64,000 nt of DNA from JAIVJZ01 sp035645695 (lineage in GTDB: Bacteria; Acidobacteriota; Blastocatellia; Pyrinomonadales; Pyrinomonadaceae): positions 1 to 64,000 of the forward strand of contig DASQMC010000083.1 of the NCBI GenBank assembly GCA_035645695.1. Direction: 5' to 3'. Shown here in pieces: positions 7,730 through 16,004 of this stretch. The notes beneath the pieces are model-generated. The model was not told the DNA's origin. It did not search any database and saw only the letters and a list, made by a program, of their open reading frames with translations. The translations under genes and the position numbers were made by a program. Each line of letters begins with the position of its first letter. Position 1 is the first letter of the stretch.

Positions 7730-8989
7730 ATGGAAGGCACTAATCTCAGTTTTTCGCTCATCATCGCGTTCGTAGGGGGGTTGGCCTCGTTCCTCAGCCC
7801 GTGCGTGCTGCCGCTCGTGCCGGGCTATATCTCGCTTATCTCCGGCGTCAGCATCGACCATTTGAAGGAAGGCAGCGCGGCACGCACGACGCACGCGCGC
7901 CGCGCCGTGATGATGAATTCGCTCGCGTTCAACGCGGGGCTGTCTTTGATCTTCATCGCGCTCGGCGCGGCGGCCGGACTCGTCGGCTCGGCCATCACGT
8001 CGAACCCGTGGGTGCGTATCATCGGGGGCTTGATCATCATCGCGTTCGGGTTGCAGTTGATGGGCGTCCTGAAGATCGGCGCGCTCTATCGCGACACGCG
8101 CAAGTTTTCGGATGAGAAGCCGCGCGGCATGCTCGGCTCGTTCACGCTGGGTCTGGCCTTCGCCGCCGGTTGGACGCCCTGCATCGGGCCCATCCTCGGC
8201 GGCATACTCGGCCTCGCCGCGACGAGCGGCGGGTGGCGGAGCGGACTCGTCCTCTCGGCCTTCTACGCCGCCGGACTCGCCGTGCCGTTTTTGCTGACGG
8301 GACTCGGCATCAATAAGTTTCTGGGTTTCTACACGCGCTTCCGTCGCCACCTGCACAAAGTCGAGATCGTCTCCGGCGTCCTCCTGATCATGATCGGTCT
8401 TTTAGTCGCCACCAACAACGTTACGCGGCTCGCCAGTTACGCTTCGGTTCTGCCCAACCCCGAAACGTGGGTCAACTCCTGGGCGAAGCGCAACCAGAGC
8501 GGGCAGGGCGGCGGGGCGGGCACGGCGACGGCGGCCAAGCCCGCGAGTTCCTACGCCCTTGCGCCTGACACCGAAATGAAGACGCTCGAAGGCCAGCCGT
8601 TTCGCGTCTCAAGTTTGCGCGGGCGCGTCGTTCTCCTGAACTTCTGGGCGACATGGTGTCTGCCCTGTCGCGCCGAGATTCCCGACTTCAACCGGATGCA
8701 GAAGGATTACGAGGCGCGCGGCTTCACGGTCGTCGGCGTTTCCTCGCACGACACGCCCGAGATGATACGCGACTTTCAGAGCGTCGTCCGGCAGGAATAT
8801 CAACTGCTGACGAGCGGCGACGATGCGCCCGCCGAGTTTCAGACGGGGCCGGGTCGCCCCGCCACCTTCATCCTCGACCGCGAGGGTCGCATCCGCGAAC
8901 GCTTCATCGGCGAACGCGACCGCGCCGCCTTCGATGCGGTCGTCCTGCCGCTCCTGGATGAACAGCAGACGACCGCCAGCAATCAATAA
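7730..8989 (+). CDS. CcdA-type thiol transporter fused to a TlpA thioredoxin domain
   Basis: 419 aa. The first ~235 residues are a CcdA/DsbD-beta membrane domain with six or so hydrophobic helices and the two conserved cysteines in SPCVLPLVPGY (Cys25) and GWTPCIGPILGG (Cys151), which shuttle electrons across the cytoplasmic membrane. After a Gly/Ala linker comes a TlpA-like domain with centre WCLPC (Cys310, Cys313) in 'VVLLNFWATWCLPC' and cis-Pro loop GRPATF. The fusion implies direct handover of reducing equivalents from the membrane part to its own periplasmic thioredoxin, as in DsbD-like or cytochrome c maturation systems. It is the probable reductant source for the neighbouring TlpA proteins (inference from clustering). 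Confidence 0.9.
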   Translation: MEGTNLSFSLIIAFVGGLASFLSPCVLPLVPGYISLISGVSIDHLKEGSAARTTHARRAVMMNSLAFNAGLSLIFIALGAAAGLVGSAITSNPWVRIIGGLIIIAFGLQLMGVLKIGALYRDTRKFSDEKPRGMLGSFTLGLAFAAGWTPCIGPILGGILGLAATSGGWRSGLVLSAFYAAGLAVPFLLTGLGINKFLGFYTRFRRHLHKVEIVSGVLLIMIGLLVATNNVTRLASYASVLPNPETWVNSWAKRNQSGQGGGAGTATAAKPASSYALAPDTEMKTLEGQPFRVSSLRGRVVLLNFWATWCLPCRAEIPDFNRMQKDYEARGFTVVGVSSHDTPEMIRDFQSVVRQEYQLLTSGDDAPAEFQTGPGRPATFILDREGRIRERFIGERDRAAFDAVVLPLLDEQQTTASNQ

Positions 8990-9031
8990 AGCGCGCGAGA
9001 CAAAACTCGCCGCCCGACAGGAGTTATAACC

Positions 9032-9700
9032 ATGCGAAAAATTCTGAGCCTCGTTTTTTCCGTTGTTTTCATGCTGACGACCGTGGGCGCCGTGGGCGCG
9101 AGCGACGTGCACGAGTACGCGCCGATTCAGGAGAAGAAGATCAATTACAGGGATTGGACGTTCAAACGTTTGACGACGGGCGAGCCGGTTAACCTGCGCG
9201 CGTGGGCGAAGGGGAAAAAGCTCGTGCTCGTCGTCTATCTCGCTCCGTGGTGCAACAACTGGAAGCTGGAAGCCCCGGTGGTGGAGCGTCTCTACAACAA
9301 GTATAAAGCGCAGGGCTTCGACGTGATCGGCGTCAGCAATTACGGCACGGAGCGCGACCAGCAGATTCACTTCAAGGACAAGACGCCGCCCTACACGGTG
9401 GTCGTCGAATCCGACACGCGCGAGGCGCGCGACCAGACGACGCACTACGCCTATCGCCAACTCACGGGCGACGCGCGCAAGTGGGGATCGCCCTACAACA
9501 TTTTTCTCGTGCCGTCGAAGCTCAAAAGCGACGGCGACGTGCTGACGGAGAAGGCCTGGATCACGAACGGCGAACTCGTCGAAGATGAGGCCGAGAAGTT
9601 CATCCGCAAGCGGCTCGGTTTGAAGGAAGAGAAGCAAGAGAAGAAAGAAGAGAAGAAAGAGAAGGAAAAGATTGAGACGAAAGTAGCGGCGCAAACCTAA
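9032..9700 (+). CDS. Secreted thioredoxin-fold protein lacking CXXC
   Basis: 222 aa with signal peptide (RKILSLVFSVVFMLTTVGAVGA). The core follows the TlpA pattern: 'KKLVLVVYLAPWCNNWKLEAPVVERLYNKY' region, then GFDVIGVSNYG, but the redox centre reads WCNNW, so only Cys74 remains and a disulfide within the motif cannot form. The C-terminus is a charged Lys/Glu tail (KEEKQEKKEEKKEKEK). An AGGAG lies 7-8 bases before the ATG. It follows the CcdA-TlpA fusion by 42 bp and is probably in the same transcript. It may be a binding/chaperone relative of TlpA, or use a single-cysteine (peroxiredoxin-like or mixed-disulfide) chemistry; this is inference. Confidence 0.8.
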   Translation: MRKILSLVFSVVFMLTTVGAVGASDVHEYAPIQEKKINYRDWTFKRLTTGEPVNLRAWAKGKKLVLVVYLAPWCNNWKLEAPVVERLYNKYKAQGFDVIGVSNYGTERDQQIHFKDKTPPYTVVVESDTREARDQTTHYAYRQLTGDARKWGSPYNIFLVPSKLKSDGDVLTEKAWITNGELVEDEAEKFIRKRLGLKEEKQEKKEEKKEKEKIETKVAAQT

Positions 9701-10010
9701 CCGGGCGGCGCAAACGGGCGGCTCGCCGGAGCGCGACCGAAAACACCGCCCGCCGGAAGTTAATAGAGCGAACCCGCACGAAGGGCGCGGAAGAAAGCAT
9801 TAGCGATCTCAAATTTGAGATTTGTGATCTCAAATTTGAGATTTGAAATGTTTAATCTCCGCGCCCTTCGTGCGTCTCCACGCGTTTATGCGTCCTCTAT
9901 CCGTCTCCACGCGTTTATGCGTCCTCTATCCGTCTCCTCGTGTCTCCGCGTCCTTCGTGCGTCTGCTCGCGTCTTTCGTGCGGCTCTCGGCGTCTTCGGC
10001 GGCCGGTGTT
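9701..10010. repeat. Intergenic repeat region: palindromic 21-bp pair and 29-bp pair
   Basis: This 310-bp gap between convergent genes has no recognisable coding sequence. At 9805-9846 two 21-bp units each carry the palindrome ATCTCAAATTTGAGAT. From 9874, a 29-bp unit starting GTCTCCACGCGTTTATGCG is present twice exactly (9874-9902 and 9903-9931), then decays into CGTCTCC/GCGTC-like words until about 10000. The first part matches the words at 5187-5260. Confidence 0.75.
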
Positions 10011-12131
10011 TTAGTTGACCGTGATCACGACATCGTTGCGGCTCACGGCGCCGTCCGTTGTGCGCAGGACGACGCTTGGCGTGCCTGACGTGGTGTTGTC
10101 GGGCAGGCGCAGGTTGATTTGATCGAGGCCGGGGAAGCCGTCGCACGCGCCCGCGTATTCGACGACGACCGCGCGCCCGCCCACGGTGGCCGTGACGGGC
10201 GCGCCGCGACGCCAGCCCGTGCCGAAGAGCGTGATGACCGAAGGCTGATTGTCGAAGCGCGCCGGGAACGGGCTACGCGTGTAGCGCAGCCCCGAAGCGA
10301 GCAGCGCGACGGCCTCGCCCGCTCCCGTGCCGTTCGAGGTGAACAGACCCGGATTCGCGTTCACGATAACAACGTCTTCCGCCGCGATGGTTCTGCCGTC
10401 CACGGAGACGACGACCGAGCGCGCGCCCGTGCCGGTTGAATCCGGCACATAGATATTGATCTGATTATCCGCGAAAGAATGGACGGGCACGCTCGCGCCC
10501 TCAATCGTCACGCGCACGCCGCGGCGCACGGCCTCGGCGGCGGACGCGCCGCGCCGCCCGCCGGTCAGCGACGCGCCCGAGATCGTGCCGAGACCGTCGC
10601 GCGTCGCGTTGCCGCGCATGCTCGCGCTGTTCGTGAGCGAGAGCGTGCCGACGGGCCGGAGCGCGGTGTCAGTGCCGAAGGCGAGGCCGGTCAGGGCTTG
10701 CGAGCGTGGATTGTCCGCCGCGACGTAGAGCGCGCCGTCGCGCAAGACGCCGTTCAGAGCCGGGTCGGGGAAGGCGTCGATGAGCGGCGTGCCGCCGTTG
10801 CCCCCGTCGCCGCTCGCGTCGCTCGCGCCCATCGCGTCTTCGACGACGTAAACCGTGCCCTCGCGGTCAACCGCAAGGCCGTGCAGGATCAGGTTGTCGT
10901 CCAGAGAGAGACCTTCGACGACGACTTCCTCGGCGTCGGCGAAGCCGTTCGCGTTCGTGTCGTAGAGCGCGAGCATGACGGCGTTGTTGCCGGTGGAGTG
11001 TGAAAAGACGACGCCGCGCGAGTTGGCGGCGATGTCGAGCGGCGCATCGTCGGAGAATTGATAGGAGTAATAGGGCGTGGGGTCGAGCGTGTCGGGCGTG
11101 CCGTCGCGGTCGTTGTCGCGGACGATGCGCAGTTCGCCCGAGTCGAAATCGGCGATCAGGAGTTCGCCCGTCGGCAGGAGCGCGAGGGCGTTGGCGTTGT
11201 TGATCCGCCCGCTGCCGGGTGCGACGAGCACGCGCGAGAAATCTATGCCGCCGGAGAGGTTGAACGCGACGAGCACGACGCCCGCCGTGGGTTCGTTGTC
11301 GGGGTCTGCGGGGTCGCTATAGTTGTAGTAGCCGCTCGAAGAGACGACGACGAACTCGCGACCCTGCCGCGATGCGCCCGCCACGACCGAGACGGCCGAG
11401 GGCAAGCCGAAGCGGCTATAGAGATCGTGGGTGGGCGCGGCGAAACCCGCGCACGCGTTGTCGCGCTGAAAGTCTAGGTTCGAGTCGAAGCCGAGGCTGA
11501 GCACGCCGATAGGCCGGTCGTCCGCCGTGCCGGGCGTGTCGCGATCATCAAAGGCGGTATAGACCTGATAGCGCGCGCCCGAGTGGCCGACGGCCACGTC
11601 GAACGCGCCGCCGCAGGCATCGAAGGTGGCGCGCTCGTCGGCTTCGAGGTCGAGGTCTGCGTCCGTGAATTGTTCGAGCGAACCGGCGGCGGATGTTGTG
11701 CTCAGTTGCGACGTGTGCAGGATGCGACCGGGCGACGTGCCCGGCCGGATGCGCGTGTCGAGCGCGGAGCGCGCGAGGGCGTCTTCGCCGACGGCGGCAG
11801 GCGCGTTCTTTGAAGCGACGCCGGGACGCAACGCCGTCGTCGCAAGGGGGCGTCGCCCGTCGCGCTCGTTGCCGCCCGCGCCGCGTGAGTTCGCGCGCGG
11901 TCGTTCGCTTTGCGCTGAAAGTTCGCCGCGTTGCGGGACGTATCGGCCGGGGCGCGCGTCGAGCGTCGCTTTCGCGTTGCGCGTTCCGGCGGCGAGGGCG
12001 CGGCGCAGGTCGGGGCGGAAATGTTTCGTGGCCGCATTTTGCGCGCTTGTGACGAGCGCGAAGAGATACGCGCCGAGCGTGAGCGCGATGATGAGCACGA
12101 CGAAGCGCGCTACGGGGCGTGCGTAATACAT
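10011..12131 (-). CDS. Secreted beta-propeller-like protein with TIGR03437-type C-terminus
   Basis: 706 aa from the ATG at 12131, which has AGGAAA upstream; in-frame codons further out to 12281 lack support. A signal peptide (ARFVVLIIALTLGAYLFALVTSA) is followed by a variable Arg/Ala-rich stretch. A long region of repeated 'ALLPTGELLIADFDSGELRIV' and 'GLAVDREGTVYVVED'-like beta strands with D-x-D-x-D/N calcium-type loops (DNDRDGTPD, DTNANGFAD) suggests a propeller. The last ~220 residues, with two 'DNQINIYVPD / LDQINLRLPDNTTSG' blocks and 'VTLFGTGWRRGAPVTATVGG', match the Solibacter-type TIGR03437 C-terminal domain, common in Acidobacteriota surface proteins. Function is unknown; it is probably a surface or secreted binding protein. 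Confidence 0.8.
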   Translation of the reverse strand: MYYARPVARFVVLIIALTLGAYLFALVTSAQNAATKHFRPDLRRALAAGTRNAKATLDARPGRYVPQRGELSAQSERPRANSRGAGGNERDGRRPLATTALRPGVASKNAPAAVGEDALARSALDTRIRPGTSPGRILHTSQLSTTSAAGSLEQFTDADLDLEADERATFDACGGAFDVAVGHSGARYQVYTAFDDRDTPGTADDRPIGVLSLGFDSNLDFQRDNACAGFAAPTHDLYSRFGLPSAVSVVAGASRQGREFVVVSSSGYYNYSDPADPDNEPTAGVVLVAFNLSGGIDFSRVLVAPGSGRINNANALALLPTGELLIADFDSGELRIVRDNDRDGTPDTLDPTPYYSYQFSDDAPLDIAANSRGVVFSHSTGNNAVMLALYDTNANGFADAEEVVVEGLSLDDNLILHGLAVDREGTVYVVEDAMGASDASGDGGNGGTPLIDAFPDPALNGVLRDGALYVAADNPRSQALTGLAFGTDTALRPVGTLSLTNSASMRGNATRDGLGTISGASLTGGRRGASAAEAVRRGVRVTIEGASVPVHSFADNQINIYVPDSTGTGARSVVVSVDGRTIAAEDVVIVNANPGLFTSNGTGAGEAVALLASGLRYTRSPFPARFDNQPSVITLFGTGWRRGAPVTATVGGRAVVVEYAGACDGFPGLDQINLRLPDNTTSGTPSVVLRTTDGAVSRNDVVITVN

Positions 12132-12286
12132 GGGGGTTTTCCTTTCCCTGTTCGTTCGGACGAAGTGTTCGGGACGAGACGGCAACCGTGTCGTTTGGGG
12201 AGAAGGGTAGATATTACGGGCGCACCGGCGGCGGGCGCTTCCACACGTCGTGGAAGACTGCGACCTGAGAGAGTCGTGCATCTATC

Positions 12287-12322
12287 GCGCGCCGCGTGAG
12301 ACTCGAATCTCACGCGGCGCGC
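12287..12322. terminator. Perfect 15-bp hairpin downstream of the FecR/DUF6600 gene
   Basis: GCGCGCCGCGTGAGA (12287-12301) pairs exactly with 12308-12322 around a 6-nt loop. It lies 20 bp beyond the stop of the minus-strand gene ending at 12342. There is no T-run, so it is a transcript-end hairpin rather than a textbook intrinsic terminator. Confidence 0.55.
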
Positions 12323-12341
12323 GAAGACGTGTTTGAAGACC

Positions 12342-14615
12342 TCAACGCGGGTCGTCAGGTTTCCCTTTGTTCTGCGAATGACGCGGAATGTACACCTCGC
12401 GCGGCGGGTCTGCGCGACGCTCCTCGCGCTGGGGCGGAGGGTCTGCGCGACGCTCCTCACGGGGCGCGGAACGTTCTTCGCGTTGCGCCGGTCGTTCTTC
12501 GCGCTGCGCGGGACGTTCTTCGCGCTCGGCCGGACGCGCCTCGCGCGGTTCGGAGTGTTCGCGTCTCTCTTCGCGTCTCTCTTCGCGTCTCTCTTCGCGT
12601 CGCGACCTTCTATCTTCGCGTATCTCCGGCCACGGCCGGTAAACATCGGGCGCGGATGGCTCGGCCGGCCGGGGTCTCTCCTCGCGCGGTTCGGTGCGCG
12701 GCGGGCGGGCGGGGCGATAGCCGGGTTGCGCCGCGTCGTTATTGTCGCCGGGTCGTTCGGCGGACTTCGACTTGCGTCCGGGACGATCCGCGTCGATAAC
12801 CTCGGGGAGCGGGAGCAGCGTCCCGGCATCCGTATCGACGGAGCGTTTGGGACGCTTCATGCCGGTCGTGCCCGCCCCTGCCTCGTCGCCACCTGCGCCG
12901 TCGCGCGCGCCGGGGAAGCGGATGGGACGCGCGGGTCGCGTGACCGCGCCCGTGCCGCGCTCGCCGTTGTCGCCGCTCGTCCTGCCGTTGTCGCCGTTCG
13001 TCCTGTCGTTGACGCGCCCGCCGCCGCCGTCGCCGATGCGCGTGCTCTCGTCGCCGTCCCCTGCGGTTTTGCGCAACTCACGATTGTTGTAGATGCGACC
13101 GCGCCGCAACTCACCGTCGAGCGCGCGGCCGGGGCTGCGCGTGGCCGCGCCCGTCCTGCGTTCGGCCGGGGTGGCCGCATTGCGTATGACGAGCGCGCCG
13201 CCCCTGCTGCGTTCGCGCGTGAACGGAGTTTGGCCGTCGACCGCGCCGCCTGTCGAGAGATCGGAACGGGTCGGGCGAATCGGCAGGACGCCGCGCACAG
13301 GCTCGGTCGAGATGGCGCGCAGGGCGAGTTCCTTCGTCGCCGGGTGGGCGCGCTGTCCCTTGCCGAACTCGCGCGCGGGGATCGTCGTTACGGCGCGCTG
13401 GTAGATGGGGTTGATGCGATTCAGATTGGCGATGCGTTGCTGTTCGAGGGCTCGGTCGCGCGCGCGGCGATAGTAATTCGAGCGCGGGTCGCGCTGGTGA
13501 TAGCCGAGCGGATACCAGCAGACGTTATCGCCGTGGCCGCCGCCGCCGATGCTGACGAAGGCGACGAGCGCGGGTCGCCAACGGCTGCGGCGGCCGTAGT
13601 GCGCGTAGCCGCGCGGCGCCCAGCACCAGTAATTATTCACGTAGACCCAACGCCCGTAGTGATAGGGCGCCCAGCCCCACGGTTCATCGCCCACCCACGT
13701 CCAGCCGTAAGGCGACACCCATCGCCACGTGCCGTAACGATAAGGCGCCCAGTCGCGATAGTTGTTGATGACCGTGACGTGCGGACGCCAGACGTAACCA
13801 TATTCGCTCGTGTTCACCCAATCGCCGTAGCTGTCGAGTTCTTCCGCGCCCCAGATGTAATTGTCGTAATAGCGGTCGCGGCGGTCGTGGCGCAGGCGCG
13901 AGGCGAGATAGCTTTCGCGTTCGTTAACCCACCTGTCCCAGTCGTCTGCGGAGCGCGCGGCGGAGAGTTCCCAGTCGCCGTCCGCGTCGGAGTTATGAGA
14001 GATGAGTTCGGCGCTGCGGCCGTCGCGCAGTGTGAAGCCGGAGGTCTCGGAATAGAGGCGGGCGCGGCCGCCGTCGCCGACGGCGACGCGGACGTTGCCG
14101 TTCGCCGCCACGTCTATGCGATAAGAACCTTTCTGCTCGGCGGCCAGCGTCGTGCGCGGCGCATCGATCTCGAAATACTCGCGGTCGTTGTCGAGACGCG
14201 CGAGGCGCAGCGTGGCCGTGCCTTCGGGCAAACTGAGCGCGACGCCTTCTTCGCGCAGCGTCACGATGTCGAGCGTGGCGTATTCGCCGAGGCGCAGGAA
14301 GTTGCGCGCATCAATCTGGATTTCGACGCGCGCGCCCGCGCCCGTGGCGAGGCGGTCGCCTTCGACGAGCGGGAGGTTCAGCGTGGCCTTCTCCCATTCT
14401 CTGCTCCCCGCGCGGCGCAGGCTCACGTCGCCGCCGAGCAGGCTGACGCGCACGACGCGCGCCGTCTCTTCGTAGGCGTCATCGAGTTCTTCATCGAACG
14501 TTGCGGCGGGGGCTGGAGCGGGGGTTGTGGCGGCGAAGATGTTCGGGGTCGCCGCAAGAAATGTGAAAAGGAGAGAAAGGGAGACGAGTGTCAGGAATGG
14601 TTTGTTGTAGCGCAT
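12342..14615 (-). CDS. Secreted FecR-domain protein with DUF6600 region and Arg/Glu repeat tail
   Basis: 757 aa. An AAGGAG seven bases before the ATG fixes the start. Signal peptide (FLTLVSLSLLFTFLAATPNIFA); FecR domain at about 45-150 ('ATGAGARVEIQIDARNFLRLG'); then a Tyr/Trp-rich segment at about 230-340 with WRPHVTVINNYRDWAPYRYG, GWTWVGDEPWGWAPYHYGRW and similar blocks, the DUF6600 signature seen with FecR domains in Acidobacteriota. The C-terminal third is low complexity: REER/REERR/AQREERPAQ repeats. At the DNA level it includes four exact 15-bp units (TTCGCGTCTCTC...) at about 12560-12602. The opposite strand is also open over nearly the whole length, a codon-bias effect. The role is probably cell-envelope; no sigma/anti-sigma partner is seen nearby. 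Confidence 0.8.
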   Translation of the reverse strand: MRYNKPFLTLVSLSLLFTFLAATPNIFAATTPAPAPAATFDEELDDAYEETARVVRVSLLGGDVSLRRAGSREWEKATLNLPLVEGDRLATGAGARVEIQIDARNFLRLGEYATLDIVTLREEGVALSLPEGTATLRLARLDNDREYFEIDAPRTTLAAEQKGSYRIDVAANGNVRVAVGDGGRARLYSETSGFTLRDGRSAELISHNSDADGDWELSAARSADDWDRWVNERESYLASRLRHDRRDRYYDNYIWGAEELDSYGDWVNTSEYGYVWRPHVTVINNYRDWAPYRYGTWRWVSPYGWTWVGDEPWGWAPYHYGRWVYVNNYWCWAPRGYAHYGRRSRWRPALVAFVSIGGGGHGDNVCWYPLGYHQRDPRSNYYRRARDRALEQQRIANLNRINPIYQRAVTTIPAREFGKGQRAHPATKELALRAISTEPVRGVLPIRPTRSDLSTGGAVDGQTPFTRERSRGGALVIRNAATPAERRTGAATRSPGRALDGELRRGRIYNNRELRKTAGDGDESTRIGDGGGGRVNDRTNGDNGRTSGDNGERGTGAVTRPARPIRFPGARDGAGGDEAGAGTTGMKRPKRSVDTDAGTLLPLPEVIDADRPGRKSKSAERPGDNNDAAQPGYRPARPPRTEPREERPRPAEPSAPDVYRPWPEIREDRRSRREERREERREERREHSEPREARPAEREERPAQREERPAQREERSAPREERRADPPPQREERRADPPREVYIPRHSQNKGKPDDPR

Positions 14616-14994
14616 GGCGCTGACTCCTTAATTTGGAACTGGACGGGACGAGAGAGAAATTTTCTCACCTTGTAGACGCGCACGCCGGGGCGGGCGTTAC
14701 AACTCGACTCTGCTTGAGCGCAACCGGAGAGAAAAAGCTGTGCGAGGGCTTCAACCTTGAGTAGCAAAAGCGCCGGAGCAAAGCGCGTGCCCGTGCCCGC
14801 CTGATACGGAACGAGCGGGCGCAACGCTTCGTTTTCCCGCCAAACTCAAACGACCGGGGGGAATCCTCAACCGAGATAGTGCAGACGCAGCACTATTTGG
14901 TATGTCGGCCGAATCGTTTACATTGCCGTGCGCGCCGCGCATGGGTATGCTTGGAAGCGAGATATACTGTGCTCGTCTCGGAAAGGATGTTGCC
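14616..14994. other. Divergent intergenic region
   Basis: This 379-bp gap between divergent genes contains the ribosome-binding site of the FecR gene at its left end, a hairpin ATAGTGC/GCACTAT (14875-14895), and a TATACT (14963-14968) 27 bp before the Uma2 ATG that could be a -10 box, though no good -35 accompanies it. No gene is seen. Confidence 0.5.
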
Positions 14995-15560
14995 ATGTCT
15001 TCGCTGCCTGAGTACTACCTAGACCCGAAAGACTATTTAGCGATTGAACGCCGGGCGGAATACAAGAGCGAATATGTTGACGGCGTGATGTATGCAAGGG
15101 CGGGCGGCAGCGAACGTCATAACCTGATCGCGGCCAACCTCATCACCGCGATTGGCGTGCAGCTTAGAGATCGCCCCTGTCGAGTTTATCCGAGCGATTT
15201 GAAAGTTCGCGTGCCGGATTCCAAACGGTTTTTCTATCCCGACGTGTCCATAGTTTGCGGCGAAACACGGTTTGCCGACGACGAGCGGGACGTGGTTCTC
15301 AATCCGGTCGTCGTCGTAGAGGTTTTGTCTGAAAGCACGGCGGCCTTCGACCGGGGAAAAAATTTCAGTCTTACCGGCAGATCGAATCCCTGCGCGAATA
15401 TCTGCTGGTGTCGCAGGACGAATATGTGGTCGAGCACTTTCTCAGACAGGATGACGGGCACTGGCTTTATACGAAGGCCGCCGGGCTGGACGAAGCCATC
15501 GCTCTCCCGGCTGTGAAATGCCGACTGGCGTTGAGAGATGTTTACAGCAAGGTAACGTGA
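14995..15560 (+). pseudogene. Uma2 family (DUF820) nuclease-like gene with a -1 frameshift
   Basis: The first part reads as a Uma2/DUF820 PD-(D/E)XK-fold protein: 'YLAIERRAEYKSEYVDG', 'VYPSDLKVRVPDSKRFFYPDVSIVCG', 'VVEVLSESTAAFDRGK'. At 15356-15364 the frame is lost within GGGGAAAAAATTT. The family's usual continuation (F-Q-S-Y-R-Q-I-E-S-L-R-E-Y-L-L-V-S) continues in the -1 frame to the TGA at 15558-15560, giving 'EYVVEHFLRQDDGHWLYTKAAG' and 'LRDVYSKVT'. In zero frame the site reads GGA AAA AAT, which contains the heptamer A AAA AAT, a canonical -1 slippery sequence. It may be a true mutation, an assembly homopolymer error, or recoded translation. A GGAAAGGA motif precedes the ATG at 14995. 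Uma2 genes occur in large families in such genomes. Confidence 0.85.
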
Positions 15561-15666
15561 CAGGCCGTTCGAGCCGCCGGACGGTTTTTGATTTTTAGTC
15601 GAAAATTTTTTTCACCCGCATTTTTACAGGGGTTTCGCCGATTTTCTCCGCCGCGCCGCCTCCCGG

Positions 15667-15698
15667 CTCAAGTTTTCCTCAAGTCTGTTTTTTATATT
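15667..15698 (+). promoter_or_regulatory. CTCAAG direct repeats (11-bp period) and -10 box
   Basis: CTCAAG at 15667-15672 and 15678-15683, spaced exactly 11 bp, followed after 9 bp by TATATT (15693-15698). No good -35 hexamer is present. This is the layout of promoters activated by OmpR/PhoB-type regulators, where tandem 11-bp repeats replace the -35 box. The same half-site with the same period and position occurs at 19183-19226. Confidence 0.55.
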
Positions 15699-15704
15699 GG
15701 CATC

Positions 15705-15949
15705 AGTTCAACGGGCGCTTCGACGGTCGTTGGAAAGGTTTTGCGAGGAAAGAGGTGCAGGGCGCGTCTTCCACGCTTCGATGGACGCCAAGGCTCGGGT
15801 CATCACGGAGCGGGAATCGGGACACGAGGCATCTCAGGCGAGAAGGCCATCATACATTGCGCGTCAGCAAATGGGGGATGATGGCGTTCGCGCTTCTTCG
15901 CAAATGTTGGCCGCCGACGTTGGGGGACGTTGGCGGCCAACTTTTTTTT
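15705..15949 (+). ncRNA. Candidate structured small RNA of unknown class
   Basis: The segment between a promoter-like site and a strong intrinsic terminator is rich in consecutive hairpins: GGCG/CGCC-type stem (15761-15789), CTCGgGTC/GACaCGAG (15794-15801 with 15821-15828), TCTC-aggc-GAGA (15832-15843), and a compound stem GCCATCAT/ATGATGGC (15846-15853 with 15878-15885) enclosing TTGC-gcgtca-GCAA (15857-15870). Reading frames here have atypical composition and no recognisable protein. I looked for RNase P, tmRNA, SRP, 6S and cobalamin-riboswitch signatures and did not find them. A further promoter (15970-15997) separates it from the TonB gene, so it appears to be an independent transcript of about 240 nt. 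Confidence 0.5.
15906..15949 (+). terminator. Strong intrinsic terminator
   Basis: GTTGGCCGCCgACGT (15906-15920) pairs with ACGTtGGCGGCCAAC (15927-15941) around a 6-nt loop, followed directly by eight T residues (15942-15949). It closes the candidate ncRNA. Confidence 0.9.
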
Positions 15950-15969
15950 GCCCGCCCGGCGCGCGCCGT

Positions 15970-15997
15970 TTGACAGGCACTTCCTGCAAACTATACT
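15970..15997 (+). promoter_or_regulatory. Near-consensus sigma-70 type promoter
   Basis: TTGACA (15970-15975), 16-bp spacer, TATACT (15992-15997). Predicted transcription start is about 16003-16005, coinciding with the ATG of the 48-codon ORF at 16005, so that transcript would be leaderless. It should also drive the TonB receptor. Confidence 0.8.
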
Positions 15998-16004
15998 CAA
16001 CGCT

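Noticed and set aside
9868..10000. Possible CRISPR array
   Set aside because: The 29-bp repeats are directly adjacent without spacers and no cas genes are present; likewise the 15-bp repeats near 12560.
12333..14675. 780-codon open frame on the plus strand opposite the FecR/DUF6600 gene
   Set aside because: Its product is low-complexity Arg/Ala/Val sequence with no domain, while the opposite strand has a signal peptide, AAGGAG site and DUF6600 motifs. High GC with strong third-position bias opens antisense frames.
15588..15881. 97-codon ORF over the ncRNA candidate
   Set aside because: No ribosome-binding site, atypical composition and overlap with strong RNA stems; it does not resemble a protein.
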